Source: Oxytricha trifallax
Taxonomy: Eukaryota > Ciliophora > Spirotrichea > Sporadotrichida > Oxytrichidae
Assembly: GCA_000711775.1 (NCBI GenBank)
Contig: ARYC01000744.1
Location: 1 to 64,000 of the forward strand
Direction: 5' to 3'
DNA length: 64,000 bases
Shown: positions 1-12,674 of the stretch, one piece after another
Position numbering within the stretch: the first letter of the stretch is position 1
Layout of the letters: each line of letters starts with the position of its first letter
The notes under the pieces: model-generated
Database searches by the model: none
Told to the model about the DNA's origin: nothing
Seen by the model: the letters and a program-made list of their open reading frames with translations, nothing else
Made by a program: the position numbers and the translations under genes

Positions 1-221
1 TGGCTTAACCCAATCGAGCAGTTGTTCTCCTACATCAAGAGGCACCTCCGATAAGAGAAAGCAGACAGCAAGTAAGCATACTATACCTAACTTTTCATAG
101 GATCCACCTGGTGAAGCGGCTCTCGCAGATTCTGAAGACAATGACCAAGACAGACGTCAACAAGCTCTGGGCTTTCAGTGTGAAGCAGTGGTGCAGCACC
201 ATCAAGCATGGATTTGTGTGA
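1..221 (+). CDS. Tc1/mariner-type DDE transposase, C-terminal fragment
   Basis: The frame opens at the window edge with W-L-N-P-I-E-Q, the motif around the third catalytic acidic residue of Tc1/mariner (IS630 superfamily) transposases, followed by F-S-Y-I-K-R-H. After ...EKADSK the frame is rescued by removing a 29-nt GTAAGC...CATAG intron at 72-100. It then reads IHLVKRLSQIL...KLWAFSVKQWC and ends in TGA at 219-221. GC content is much higher than in the flanks. The N-terminal part lies outside the window. The C-terminal motif differs from that of the two TBE-like transposases further along, so this is a separate element. The enzyme would cut and paste transposon ends; activity cannot be judged from a fragment. 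Confidence 0.8.
72..100 (+). other. 29-nt spliceosomal intron in transposase
   Basis: GTAAGC at the 5' end and CATAG at the 3' end. Without removal the frame reaches TGA shortly after; with removal it continues for about 40 codons of transposase-like sequence. The length matches introns of 29 and 30 nt inferred in the 22K-like genes at 12.7-13.4 and 31.9-32.7 kb. Confidence 0.65.
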
Positions 222-239
222 GATTGATATGAAAGACGA

Positions 240-1480
240 TGAGTTGGAGTGCAGGGACTAGAGAAGCAACCAATATAACCATAAACTGCACTTGAATCGT
301 CAAATTTATTGATTAAAAGCCCCCTTATTACATATCACACTTTTAAGTTTTAATTTTAACTAATCAAACCAAAAATCCAAAAACCTCTCTCATTTTCTCA
401 TTCAAATCATCATTTTGGCTCCTCCTCCAATAAAGCTACCGAATTTGGTGCTCAAACAGTCGAGCAGGACTTGAAAGTTGCTGAGCTGGGGGTTTTAAAA
501 CATGGAGAATACGATCGGGTCCCAAATTTGACAAATCACTGATCAACAACGAGTTTTTGACAAAATCTTGAATCTCCACTCTAAATCGATGAATTTTTAT
601 CATAGATACCTATGATTGCCAATCATTTTATGTGTGGGATAGTAAAATTTACTACTGATTACTAAAATAGAGACTCAGTCTATAAATTTAGGATTTCTGC
701 TTCAATCTTAAGCAAGTAAGTTGAATTTCGCTTTAATCTCAAGCATTCAGCTATAAGTGTTCGAATACAAACGAAAAGTAAAGTTGGTTAAAATTAATAT
801 ATTAAATTAAAATTTTGATTAATTTCTCATATTTCCTATTTTTATCTATTTTAGCAATAATAAAAAGCTTGAATGAATAATTATTGATTATCCTATAATT
901 CTCATTGAATAACTTGTATACTTAATAAAAATTTAAGATTCAGTAATCACTATTAAAATTAAATTAAAAAGCTTTACCTTCGCGAGTTATATTAACCAAC
1001 AAAGCATAAAAAGATTTATTCAATAAATAAAATTAAAATTATTAATTTGCTTAATAAATATATATATGAACATTTCCCATAATTATTAAAAACCATTAAA
1101 TTTTTAGATTTAATCTTTTGATATACACTAACTAGCATTATGCATAAGCAAATTCAGCAATATTTTAATACTTTAGAATAATACACTGTCACCTATAATG
1201 AACATAAGAGTACTATTTAGATTTATAATATATAATTTGATAAGATTTTACAGACAGACAAATTAATAATTTCATCTATAATAACTATTAAAATATTTTA
1301 GATTTAACACGAGAAAATAAAATTGGCAATAAATTTCTTAATCAAAACCTTTAATAAACAATCATATTATCAAAATGCTTCAAAGTAGGGGCTATATTAA
1401 AAAATATGAAGAATATAATTAGGTTGTAGATTATGATAATCCTTCTGAGAAATCAAATTCATTTATTTATTTCAAAGAAT
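240..1480. other. AT-rich stretch, no supported gene
   Basis: After the transposase stop comes about 1.2 kb of AT-rich sequence with no recognisable protein motif, long inverted repeat or RNA gene. It could be intergenic or IES sequence. Confidence 0.4.
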
Positions 1481-1499
1481 TATTTAATAATTGAATTTT

Positions 1500-1754
1500 C
1501 AAACATACTTGAGAGTTACTAAGACTTTAAGAGGTACACTTCTACTTACTAACAGGCTAAAAGTATTTATTCAAGTTTCAAGTCATAGATTATTACCTAA
1601 TGCTTTCTATTTATCAAGGATAAATAAGAGGCACCCCAAAAGTACAAAAGAAGTTAAAGACAGATCCTTTTGGAACTATGAGAAAGAAAAGGGGTTTATT
1701 GAGGTTAATGAGTTTATTGTTGAAAAAATGAATTTGATTAAATTTAGTGTATAA
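1500..1754 (+). CDS. Coding-like segment, unknown
   Basis: This region is GC-richer than its surroundings. All three plus-strand frames are long-open when only TGA is read as stop. One frame ends at TGA after VEKMNLIKFSV with TAA; another reads a Q/K/S-rich string (YQQAKSIYSSF...KDKQEAPQKYKRSQRQ). I cannot choose the frame with certainty and recognise no family. It may be a short MDS. Confidence 0.25.
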   Translation, partial: QTYLRVTKTLRGTLLLTNRLKVFIQVSSHRLLPNAFYLSRINKRHPKSTKEVKDRSFWNYEKEKGFIEVNEFIVEKMNLIKFSV

Positions 1755-1759
1755 AAAAA

Positions 1760-2600
1760 TTAATTATCAACTGAATAGTTATTTTAATAATGGTCCAGCA
1801 TAGTTTTAAACTATGAATTTAGATTATAAATATTTATTAATATGTTATAAACAAAATCTTTATTAAACTTTAATGGAAAATATATGAAATTTTAAAACTC
1901 AAAATTTTTTTAAAGTTTCTGAGTTGTATAAATGCTAAGTAGATTCACAAACCTTAAAGCCGTCTAAAAAATATTGAGTTCTTTAAGGATTTTACTAAAT
2001 AAAAAATAAAATTTTAGGTATTTAATCTTCTAGAAGTGATAGGTCCTGTCTAATTGGCCTTATTCAAAATTTCTATAAATTTACCTTGTTTATTTTAAGT
2101 TTAAGATACCACGCATCACAGAGTTTAGTGATTATTCTTATACCAAACTAAAGAGAAGCCAGCTAATTTTATAATTTGTTATATTAATAAGAAAATTAAA
2201 GTTTAAATCGATAGTCATAATTTCCAGGGTAAGTTTGAGTAAATTATTAAAAAATATGCTGATCATAATAATACACTCATTTTAGAGTAAATTTGAACCA
2301 AAATATTAAAGCAACATTTTCTTACAAATATTATCACAAGCATAAATTAATTGAAGTCTTATATCAATAAATTACTGAATAACATTATAGGTTTTTTATC
2401 ATTGAAACTTTCTATTATATTTTCATTTATTAAATTAACCATGAACATAGATTTTCAAATTTGTATAATCTTTTATATTAGATTCTTAGAATGATTATTT
2501 ATAAGTTAATTAGTGTTTTTAATTGTTCACTTTATATATATATTTAATGAGTAACCTCAATTAATTTATAATATAACTTTAAATTAATCAAACCATCAAT
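1760..2600. other. AT-rich stretch, no supported gene
   Basis: Nothing convincing: no motif, no long inverted repeat, only short open frames. Confidence 0.4.
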
Positions 2601-2619
2601 TTAATGCATCTCGTATTTC

Positions 2620-3165
2620 AGAATGAATCGTGACGTGGCAACTTTTGATTCTTGAATTGGAATCCTGAAGTCTAAAAGCTTCTGCAAAACCTGATTTTTC
2701 TCAGTATAACCTACTCCTGTGTCTAATTTGCAAGTCTCACTCGATTTCGGGAGATTACTGCAATGTCAGAGCTCTCAGAGTTCAGCTCCTCTGAGATCAC
2801 AGGAAGAAAGTTCAGATAGGTCAATCGCTTCTGAGAGCGTAATCTTTACCCTTTCGCCGTTGTAGCCAAGTATCTATCCGAGGAGAAGAAAATAACTTAC
2901 CGTTGGCTTGTATTGTTTTATTGTCACCTCATTTGAAGGCTGAGCACCACCTACATCATGCTCCCTATTACTTAGGAAGCCAATCTCTCGCAAGTAAGCT
3001 TATCCATGCAAGGAATCTCTTAATGTGCAGTCCGCTCGAGGAGCGTAGAAATTCACAAGTTGAACCAAGCCGACCATTCCCTTATGCAATGAGTCTGACA
3101 ACCCTCGTCATACTCTTAGAAGGCTTTAGTGTAGTGGAAAGCTTTATTAGAAAGTGTCACCTTTA
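2620..3165. CDS. GC-richer coding-like island, strand uncertain
   Basis: About 550 bp stand out by base composition. On the plus strand an ATG opens MSELSEFSSSEITGRKF near 2763. On the minus strand a frame reads KAFHYTKAFQEYDEGCQTHC. Both are interrupted by TGA. A somatic exon or MDS is likely, but neither strand nor product can be fixed. Confidence 0.25.
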
Positions 3166-3669
3166 GCTGACTAAACAATTAACTCTCTAATTTAATAATA
3201 TAATGTTCACTTTTTATATTAATTATTTTTTTATTTTACATTTTTTTATTTGAAATAATATAATAAAGATATATTTATTTATCTAAATTCATTGAGAGAA
3301 TAAGAAGATAACTAAAAAGTAAATTAAAGATTCAAACAAGCAAGATTATAAATAAAGAATTGGGGACTAGAAAATTGGAAGAAAAGTTATGTAAAATTTG
3401 AAATTTAATATCTTGATTTATTGCAAAGTTCTAAAATTAGCAATTTAATTAAGTAAGCTTAACTATTAAATTGTAGCAATTATTTAACCAAGATGTAAAT
3501 TTAAATTTATTTTCCTCAAAAGTTTAAATAATTTTAAGAATTTCTTTTAATTTTTTAAAACAGAATTTGTGGATTTAACAGATTAAATTTTATTGTATTT
3601 CTATTTAAAGTAGTTGAGCTTAATTTTAAATAGATCCGCTTAAATTATTTGCCATTTAATTTATACCTC

Positions 3670-4400
3670 ATAAAAAAACCTAGAAGTTAAAGATTAGTTC
3701 ACAAGTTCTGAGATAGATAGAGACATCCCTCAAAACAAAGATAGAAGTGTGAGCTCTAATTCCTATAATACTAATACAACAATCTACGAGAATAGAGATT
3801 CAGTTTATTCTAAGAATAAACCTAAAGATTTTGATGAGACCTAAGCTACATTAACTCAGGCAGGAAATTTCATCGTTGAAATGAAGATAGGGGCAAGTTC
3901 AATAGCAAATGAAGAAGGATGAAGGATTAAAGCCATTGAAAAATTATAGCTTTTATATTAGCTACATTTAATTTTACAAGGAAAATAACTGCTTTTAATT
4001 TTGAACCAAACTTGAATACCCCTTATAGCTTTGGGAAAGAATCAAAGTGGCATCCACACATAGACTTTACAAATAAGACTCCAGAAAGTATGTGACTGGA
4101 TCAATTGATCATGATGTCGACCGCAAATCTAAAGCTTATGGTCCTAAATACGTCGGTGGAGAGGAGCAACTTATAAAAAAATTATATAACTATATGGCAA
4201 AAAAATACCCTTTTTATTTATTGAACTTGAAAGATTGTAATAAAAAGCGCAATCAATGAGTTAAGAAAATGTGCCTGGCATGAATTATACTAGTGATGGA
4301 GATCATACAGGCATATTACCAGGTAATTCTGCCATGGGTTTCGATTACTCCTGCAGATCTCAAATAGGCTAGGAATAGTTTAATAAAATACCTTTATGCA
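3670..4400 (+). CDS. Host-gene segments, S/N-rich, unknown
   Basis: Under the TGA-only code the plus strand has a clean run from about 3675 to 3920 (KDQFTSSEIDRDIPQNKD, then SNSYNTNTTIYENRDSVYS, FDETQATLTQAGNF), typical of ciliate low-complexity regions. Other frames then carry KAYGPKYVGGEEQLIKKLYN (about 4120-4255) and SDGDHTGILPGNSAMGFDYS (about 4285-4350). The frame changes suggest MDS junctions or decay. I recognise no domain. Confidence 0.45.
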
Positions 4401-4449
4401 TACGAATTATTTCTAATATTATTTTAAAAAAGAGTGTCCTACTTTAAGC

Positions 4450-5020
4450 GACAGTGAAAGAGATTAAATTTATTAAAATAGAATGAATCAATGAGGTACT
4501 GTGAAAGCGACAAGACATAATATAGAATCATGAATGTCTCAGATAATCAATATTAAAGCAATTACTTATAGATAAAATATAAAAGTAGAGAGATAGCCAT
4601 ATCAATTATCATATCTTCAAGCAGCTAAGTATTGAGTCGCAGAGTATTAATATATCAACTATAGGAGTATTATAACTTAGAAAGACATAGTTTTAGAATT
4701 TAATATAAAAGTAAAAATTTATTATTGGGCTGTTAAAGAGATATATTTGAAAAGAAAAAATTTATATATGATTAAATCTTCTTTTCGTAAAAATTTAATT
4801 CTAAATTAAATTTCATTTTCCAAAATGATATATGAATTATCTCAAATTTATTATAATTCCAGAAAGGATATTTGAGAATACGAAAACATAATTGCCCTTT
4901 ATATTCATACATCCAGGATTCTAGTTAAATTATAAAGCTGCTCTGTAACAATAAAATAGAATTAATTTCCATAATTTGAATCATTAATTTCGACAAATTC
5001 TAACAATTAAATTGACTGTA
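4450..5020. other. AT-rich stretch before palindrome
   Basis: No gene or motif seen. It leads directly into the left arm of the palindrome at 5027. Confidence 0.4.
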
Positions 5021-5026
5021 AAATAC

Positions 5027-5966
5027 AATAAGGTGAAATTATCGTTTTATAAGTCAATTTGAAAATTAATAAACGTCCAAGTGTGATTTGTAATAATAAT
5101 CTGGGTTTGAGCATTTGATAATTAATATAGATCAATCCTTTAGTATCATCAATTGTCTCCAACCTCCCTCTTCCCGCAGTGTCTATTATACATTATTTAT
5201 TGTTCTTCATCACACCCATCAAAATTCGAGTTGATTAAACTGTTAATTCGGTAACTATTGTATTTCGGCACATTCGCAGTGTCTTTCGTGTGATTCTGAA
5301 GATTATTCGTGAGATTCGTGCGTTACAGCTGCTCCGGCTTCCACTGTATATACAGTGATTCACCAGCAACAACTTGAAAAAACACTCACTTTTGAGTAAA
5401 ATTTTTAAAATATGGGTGATAGCAGAAATCATCAATGTACGAAGAATATGGTTTGGACAAGAATGAAATAAGTCTAGCGTAAAATAAAAAATCCAAAGCG
5501 AAAATTTAAGTATGAAGACTTATTTCATTCTTGTCCAAACCATATTCTTCGTACATTGATGATTTCTGCTATCACCCATATTTTAAAAATTTTACTCAAA
5601 AGTGAGTGTTTTTTCAAGTTGTTGCTGGTGAATCACTGTATATACAGTGGAAGCCGGAGCAGCTGTAACGCACGAATCTCACGAATAATCTTCAGAATCA
5701 CACGAAAGACACTGCGAATGTGCCGAAATACAATAGTTACCGAATTAACAGTTTTAATCAACTCGAATTTTGAATGGGTGTGATGAAGAACAATAAATAA
5801 TGTATAATAGACACTGCGGGAAGAGGGAGGTTGGAGACAATTGATAATACTAAAGGATTGATCTATATTAATTATCAAATGCTCAAACCCAGATTATTAT
5901 TACAAATCACACTTGGACGCTTATTAATTTTCAAATTGACTTATAAAACGATAATTTCACCTTATT
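5027..5966. repeat. Near-perfect long palindrome (foldback element), about 450-bp arms
   Basis: Left arm about 5027-5475 and right arm about 5516-5966, separated by about 40 bases. Arms begin and end with AATAAGGTGAAATTATCG and its complement. The identity is high enough that the same 66-residue conceptual peptide is encoded at 5235-5435 on minus and at 5556 onward on plus; these peptides are mirror artefacts, not genes. The structure resembles a large foldback or MITE-like element. No transposase is encoded. Confidence 0.85.
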
Positions 5967-6116
5967 ATTTGTGAATATAATTAATATAATTTAATATAGC
6001 GGGATATCAGTTATGATTATCTATATCTTAAGCCTAATCATCTTCTTTATTTAAATTGATTTCATTTTCACTTTAAAATTATTGATTGCTGTTTAAAAAT
6101 GTATCTATTTAAAGTA

Positions 6117-6518
6117 TCATAAGGTTTAAAGTCCATTGCTTAATCGTACTCTTCCATCCTCTTAATTGATTACTGTTTCTTTATCATCTTAATTATTAAC
6201 ATTCGCTTTATTCTTTGAGGCAATATCTAACTATTTTTTGATTTTATAAGCATAATGTAGTACATTATTATCATCTTACTAGTAATCATACTCATAATTT
6301 TCATCATAAGCGATATTGCCAAAATTATTCAAATATTCCTTGATATTGTGATCTTTCTTCATAATAGGTGGTAGCAAAGTTTTCACTTTAACTGAATCAT
6401 ATTATGGGCCATATTCTAGATATAAATCTTGATTTTCTTATTGCTTTAAAGGGAATGAAGACTGGCAGTTATCAGAAGATTCTAAAATTTACTCTCTGGA
6501 GCTACTTGTCATTTGCAT
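6117..6518 (-). CDS. Hypothetical acidic, Q/N/D-rich protein (133 codons, ATG to TGA)
   Basis: With TAA and TAG read as Gln this is an uninterrupted frame from ATG at 6518 to TGA at 6117-6119. It starts MQMTSSSREQILESSDN, has KVKTLLPPIMKKDHNIKEYL and an acidic Tyr-rich patch (DENYEYDYQQDDNN), and ends RVRLSNGLQTL. Composition is typical of ciliate genes. No family recognised. It may be a complete small protein or the first MDS of a longer gene. It lies just right of the 5-6 kb palindrome. Confidence 0.55.
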
Positions 6519-7337
6519 TTTATTTTATTCTGTGGTTAAATTTAATATTGTTATGAGATGGAATAATGAATTTTTTTAATTATTTAAGGAAAGTCCTTTA
6601 TGTATTATATTGAAAATACACTGACTAAATATTTTATTACTATTGAGAGCTGATTATTGTTTGTAGAACTCTCTTAAATGTTATTTACTGAGTTTCTTAG
6701 TGATTATATGTTTATCTAAGCAAGTTCTGTTGCTTTTTCATATATCTGCAATAAAGTAGCACTGCGATTACAAACATTAAACTCATGAACAATTATATTA
6801 AATATTATTAATATAAATATGAAACAGGAAGACAATAGTAACAACAATCAAGACCACAAAACCAATTCAAAATTTTGATTAAGTCTTTGATTGATAGAAA
6901 TTCGTAATTCACGCATTCTTTATTAGGAATTAAATATAAATAATTAAATTTTTTGTATGAAAAGTTTGAGATTAATTTATGATAGTAAGTATAAATATTT
7001 ACTATTAAAGTTGCGCTATGGGTGAAATGAATATTATAACTCACCCTATTATTAATTACACTTCTATAGCAAAACTACACAAACTAAATGATACCGTTAG
7101 GTCTCACTATTAATTAGAGTGGAATCCTAAGAGATAACAGTTAAATTCTAAGAAAAAGAGACCTTTTATTTTCTTGTAACATCATATTGACTATCTTAAT
7201 AATGATAAGCTATTAAGTGCCGGCTCACTTTTCTCGCTCTTAAAGAGATGTAATTTTTCATCACCAACTCTCTAAGATTCATATATCTGCCTTATCTATA
7301 GGCAACATTTATAAAAAAGAATGGAATATCTTACAAG

Positions 7338-7614
7338 TCATTCATTTTTTTAATAAAGTTATGAGTCTTTATCTTGCTTTAGATTAAAGGAAACTTCTGA
7401 AGTTACAGGAGCACAATTCACTGATTTTATTCCTGACTTCTCTTTTTCTTCTGGAGAGATACAAAAGCGTTTCTTGTGAGCTTCTTAAATAATATCATTT
7501 AAGTACTCAGGTTTCAGAGTTCGAATGACGCAAAAGTAGAAGTATCTCTCTGGCAAACTTATTAGAGAGTTGTAACTTTGATGGAAGGTAGAGATTAACA
7601 TCTGGGTCACTCAT
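7338..7614 (-). CDS. Hypothetical protein, one frameshift
   Basis: ATG at 7614 opens MSDPDVNLYLPSKLQLSN. One base shift near 7570 leads to ISLPERYFYFCVIRTLKPEY and then LNDIIQEAHKKRFCISPEEK, ending at TGA near 7338. Both parts look coding and base composition is higher in GC than the flanks. No family recognised. Confidence 0.45.
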
Positions 7615-7826
7615 AGATTAATCGTAGAGGTTTGTCGCTGAGATTTCTGGGAAGTTAGGAATCTAACCATCTTTATTTTAATAGTCTTAGAAATTTTTTT
7701 TCAATAATTAAGGCTTTTAAAATTAGATTTTAGTTCCTTTCTTAAGTTACTTTGAACATTCTAACTATGGGAATTGAGAGACTTATGGATGGAAACTTAC
7801 CTTGCTAAACTAAGTATCTGTATAGG

Positions 7827-9086
7827 TCATCTTTATTTTTAAATTTCCATTTGAGTCTTAAGATATGATTCGCATTATTTGCTCTATTTGTTTCCTCTTT
7901 TTAGAAATGATAACGAAATATAAAATTACTGATATTCATCATTAGTTTATTAAAATCTAACTAATATGTATGTATTTTTAAATTAATTTAAAATTAAATC
8001 ATAAAAAATTATTCTACTCATAATAAAATTGAAAAATAAAGGATTAAACATTACATAGATTCTTGAAGTAAAGAAATGAATATAATATCCTATTTTTCTT
8101 TACTATTTATATTAATACCTATATTTATTTTTAGAATTAAAGAAATAGAAATTGTACTACAATATAAAATAATTTATTTGCATTATAAGGAGAGCTTCTA
8201 AAATATCAAATTCATAAATGCTTACAATGAGGTTAACACATTTAAACTGTCTTACTATAAATATATTAAGACTACTTGTAAATAATGCAGAAAAAAGAGT
8301 CATTAGTAGCTTTTCTGAAATAGAATAGATTTAAGAAATGCTAAAAATTAAAAATATATAAGAATTCTAATTAAGAGCAGAAAGATTATTTAAAGTAATA
8401 TTTTTAGTAGTGTATTTAGCAAACAAAATAAAAAAATAATTTGTGCTTACTTTCAAAAGTAAGTCCTGTATAATATACTTTAAATTAAAATTTTCTTTTC
8501 TATTACAATAATCAATATTTGAATAAAATGGAGGAATTAGTATAATTTATTGAATGTTGAAACGTTAAAATTAATTTTCAAAACCTTCATATTCAATACA
8601 GTAGGAGAAATAATTGTGACTGTATTCACTTTTATAATTTAAAAAAAATATATGTACTTGAATAATTATTAAAAGTTCTTATAATATGAGAAAAAATCTA
8701 CAAAGAAAAAAGCAAGTGAAATAAAATAATGAGAAAAACTAAATATAAATAAATGAAATAAAAATTGATACATTAGATTCATCAATAAGTTTATTCATGA
8801 ATTTCGATAACCATACATCTACAATTTAAGATAGCCATTAAATTGCTATATACAAATGATGAACTAAAAAATTAAAAGCATTATAATTACTCCTCAGTGA
8901 GTTGGAGAGTCTCAACGAATATGCATTTCTGCAAGGATTGATGATAAGTGCAATAGTTTGAAGCACATACAAAAAGGCAGCTCTTGAGAGGATTTTTGGA
9001 TTTCCTTTTTTAAATACTCGACCTTGGGTAATATGTGGTAGAATAACCTGTTAAAGCATAGATTGTTCACTTTTGGTTAATGCCAT
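7827..9086 (-). CDS. Hypothetical protein; N-terminal part looks coding
   Basis: ATG at 9086 starts MALTKSEQSMLQQVILPHIT, then GRVFKKGNPKILSRAAFLYV and CRNAYSLRLSNSLRSNYN, in a GC-richer stretch down to about 8880. The frame stays free of TGA for 420 codons, to 7827, but the rest is low-complexity F/I/N/K-rich sequence that could be chance in AT-rich DNA or IES. Only the first 75 or so codons are persuasive. No domain recognised. Confidence 0.35.
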
Positions 9087-9574
9087 CTGAGAAATTAGTG
9101 TTTCTATGAATCACTCTTCCTTTTGTGCTCTTATGCTATCAAGCTACTATAATTGACATAGTATCCAAGTTTTAATTGTAGTATGGTAGGTAGAAACTAA
9201 TAAAAAATGGAAAGACTTCTATTTTAGAATATTAACTTAATATTTCCTTTTTGAACATCATTATAGCAATTTAAGTCTTTATCTTAATTAAGCATGACAA
9301 GTTATATTTAATATATTTCTTTTCATACTTTAATAAGTTATATAATAAATCAATAAATCTGAAAGTTTACTTAAATAAAAAATATTTTATATAATTTTAG
9401 CTTTTTTAACCTTATATAAGCGATATTTTCCTTTACAATATAAAGCCTTGAAATCTTTTTGAGTCTTTGGTACAAAAAATATAAAAAGAGATAAATTACT
9501 TAGAGCATATAGAAACTAATATTATTCTTTCGTTTAAAGCAATAAAGCTCCAAACATTGAATGTAATTGATCTT

Positions 9575-10870
9575 AAGGATTGAGAAAAGAAGATCTTAAT
9601 ACGAAAAAACGGATTTCATATTCGTGCTCAGCAAGGCCTAACTGAGCAGAATCCATATTTTTAGAATGCTTTCATTAACTTAAAATGTTCATTTTAAACA
9701 CTTTTTAAACTTGTTTTCAACTCTAATAAATTATTTTAATCTTTCTTATATAGAAATTAATATAGAAAAGAGAAAGTAGTTTAGTAAACGAGAGTTCACA
9801 ATCCCTTTTCAATTCATGAGAAGAAATGTGTAAAAATCTCCGAATTTATCGTGAAAGCAACCAGAGTGGAAAATGAAGTACCAAAGTTGGAAATGGCGGA
9901 TGAGAATTGAAAATCGCGTCTCAGAATAGTCTGATAGCCATAAAACGATTATGATAGCTTTCAAATTAATTTAGGTTATATAAACATTCTAAGTTTAAAC
10001 ATTTGGTAATATAAACACTTTGATTGTTCGTTCATGATCCTGATTTAAGTCATTTTAATAAGAAACACTGATTAATACAATCCCTAAAACGAAACTTTAA
10101 ATTTCTATAACTTTGGGCGTTTTAAAGATCTTATAAAACGGATTTCATATTCGTGTTTAGCGAGGTTTAAATGACTAGAACCATAGTAATTGAGTCAATT
10201 ATTATAATAATATTTTAATGAATAACTCTCTGTTCGTTCGATCATCGACTTGATCGTTCACATTTCTATAAAGAAACACATATTAAATTTCTTTAAATGT
10301 TACATTCCTTAAACAAATCTTCAAATGTCTTTAACTTTGCGCGTTATGAAGATTTTACAAAACAGATTTCATATTCGTGCTTAGCGAGTTCTAAATAACT
10401 AGAATCTTATTTTCGGGAGTTATTGTGAAATTTAAATTGGATAAATTCGTATCTCATCACAGAGTTCGTTTTCTCATCACTTCATTTTTATTTAAAATTT
10501 ATTTAAAATAATAAAATTAAAGTTAAAATCGTATCTTATCAAAGGGTTCGTTTTCTCATCACTGGGTTCAGCGCTAATAAATTTAAATAAATTAATTAAA
10601 TCACAATTTGACCCCTCCATAGCCTTTGCAAATGGCTATATATCTTGTGTTACGGTGTTACACTCTTTCTCAGGAGCCCAAATTTAGTGGGTTTGCTTAA
10701 TTCCAGGTCATCACATGAATTTCTGTAACCCTTCTTTCCTCCATTGAAAGCACTGAAACTCAATGTTAAATATACTTTTTCATCAAATTCTAAATTAAAC
10801 TTAAAATGGTTATAGCTTTGCGAGATTTTAAGATTTTCGAGGATAAGTTTTAGAAAAATATCATCACCGT
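9575..10870 (+). repeat. Repeat B: diverged tandem units
   Basis: A unit recurs: a TTTGCGCGTTTTGAAGAT-like block, then AAACGGATTTCATATTCGTG and CTTAGCGAGG, then CGGGAGTT, then GTATCTCATCACAGAG with TTCGTTTTCTCATCAC, then a block with TTTGACCCCTCCATAGCC and CAGGAGCCCAAATTTAGTGG. The CGGATTTCATATTCGTG block occurs near 9611, 10140 and 10363; the TTCGTTTTCTCATC block near 10470 and 10548; the cytosine-rich block at 10605-10730. An inverted copy interrupts a host gene at 52.4-52.8 kb. No coding capacity seen. Confidence 0.75.
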
Positions 10871-11799
10871 TAAATAATTAAATTTTCAAATGATTAACAA
10901 TCATTTATTAAGGTAATGAATAGATTGAGTAGTTTTATAATAGCTTGTTGCAAAATTTTTCTCTCAAGGTTATTTTGCTTTTTCACCTACCACTTTCTTA
11001 AAGGACATAAAGTGATAAATATTGCAAAACAGCTACTTCTAATTCTAAAAATGTTTGACAGGGAATTTATAAACTCAGTAAAATGAATCATGATGATCTA
11101 AGGCTTTAAATCTCTATGCACAAATTCAAAGGTATGTTCTCAAAGTATTATATAATACTTCAATTAGTCGCAGAGTATAGAAGCTTCTCGGCTTGGTAAC
11201 GTCCTCGGCACTTAAGAATACTTCCCAGAAAGTAAGACTGGATCGACTGCGATATAGAGTGCGATATTTAGAATTAGCAGTAATAATAGCAGAATATGAT
11301 ATGCCATGAAATCAGTGTTATAGCTGCCAGGGAAATAATGATTCTAAGCAAAGTATTAATCAGTATCTTGACTAAAATGTGATAAAATCAAAATGAGAAA
11401 TATAGCTGAGTAATTTATAAAGAAGCCATACCATTGGACAAAACCAACAGTAGACAAACAATTAATTAGATATGAGAAGTAAAGCTCAATGAACTCCCAC
11501 ATATTACTAAGTTTATGTTTGCGTGAAATCATGATTTATAAAATTTTGTCTATACTTAATTTAATTAATAATTTTAAGTCTTATCATAAAAATGCCGAAA
11601 AAATTCAACTCTGCTACCTTTCTAAAACTCTAAGAATATGTTCGCATTCTTCGCAATGGCCGATTTCATAGCAATACATAGGGTAAGCCATTGTTCACCT
11701 AGAAAGCTATAGCTAAGGTTCTTGGTACTTCTGTAAGGTTTGTAAAGGATGCGCTTAAATAGGAGAGGAAGATCATGCCTATAAGAGGCTCATAGATAT

Positions 11800-12647
11800 A
11801 GAAAGTTAAGAGGGGCATCTCTTAAAAACACATACAATATCTCACAAGTGATTAGACGCTTTAATCATGGAAAGGGTACTCTTTATAAACGAGGTGTAAA
11901 ATATTCCATAAATAGTACCCTGAGGCCAGACTGACTTAGTCATAACTCCAGTACTTGTACAAAAGATTTAAAATCAAGTACAAAGTCATGAGGACCACCT
12001 ATAGACTGTCACCAGCAAAACTTAGATAAATTAAATAAACTAGAATAGAGAGGTTCTAATAACTCCTTGAGTGCATAGAATGTGGGAAAAAAGTTATTTA
12101 TATTGACGAGATTATCTTCAAGCCATACTAAGTCTGACAGAGATCATGGGCTAAGCCAGGTTAGAATTAGGTATTACGGAGGAAGGTCTAAAGCTTAACA
12201 CCATAGCAGCGGCAGTTGCCATAAGTATGGATCGTGGACTTGAAGGGTATCAAGTTAAGTTAAAGTCTATAAGACAGGTTGATTCAAAGGCTATGATTGA
12301 GAGGGGCGTTCAATAAGACAAGAGGTATAGTTGTATTCTGGGACAACCTTAGGTCCCACCATAGTAAGATTGTTCAAGAGCAAATCAAGGCCTTGAAGTG
12401 GGATTGTATATTTAACGCGCCATACTCGTCAGAATTCCACTGCATCGAGGAGGTGTTCTCGCAGGTTAAAAAGTTATACAAGGAGAAGCTTATAGCGCAT
12501 GACTTTAACTTGAGCGAGGTATAGCATCAAGCAATAATAAAAGAGTCGATAGAAATAATAAAACCATAAATGGTTCGAAATGTTATTCAAAGGGCCATTA
12601 ATAAAATGAAAAACTATTAAAGCTAAGCCTAAGTTCACTCATACTGA
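11800..12647 (+). pseudogene. TBE-like transposase, copy 1 (decayed)
   Basis: TAA and TAG read as Gln. Blocks in order match copy 2 at 30.8 kb: QYLYKRFKIKYKVMRTTYRL, then V-I-Y-I-D-E-I-I-F-K-P (first catalytic Asp), then LNTIAAAVAISMDRGLEGY, then F-W-D-N-L-R-S-H-H (second Asp intact), then FNAPYSSEFHCIEEVFSQVK (Glu), ending at TGA 12645-12647. Relative to copy 2 it lacks five bases between MIE and FWDN, which shifts the frame, and has an extra in-frame TGA after the first Asp and further shifts upstream. It belongs to the 42-kDa transposase of hypotrich TBE elements (DDE, IS630/Tc1 superfamily). It would have excised and inserted the element; this copy should be inactive as written. The next gene, 22K-like, is convergent. 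Confidence 0.75.
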
Positions 12648-12674
12648 ATTCAATTTCAATTGTCTTGGTCATGA

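Noticed and set aside
5235..5783. Two identical 66-residue ORFs
   Set aside because: They are the mirror images in the two arms of the 5-6 kb palindrome, not duplicated genes.
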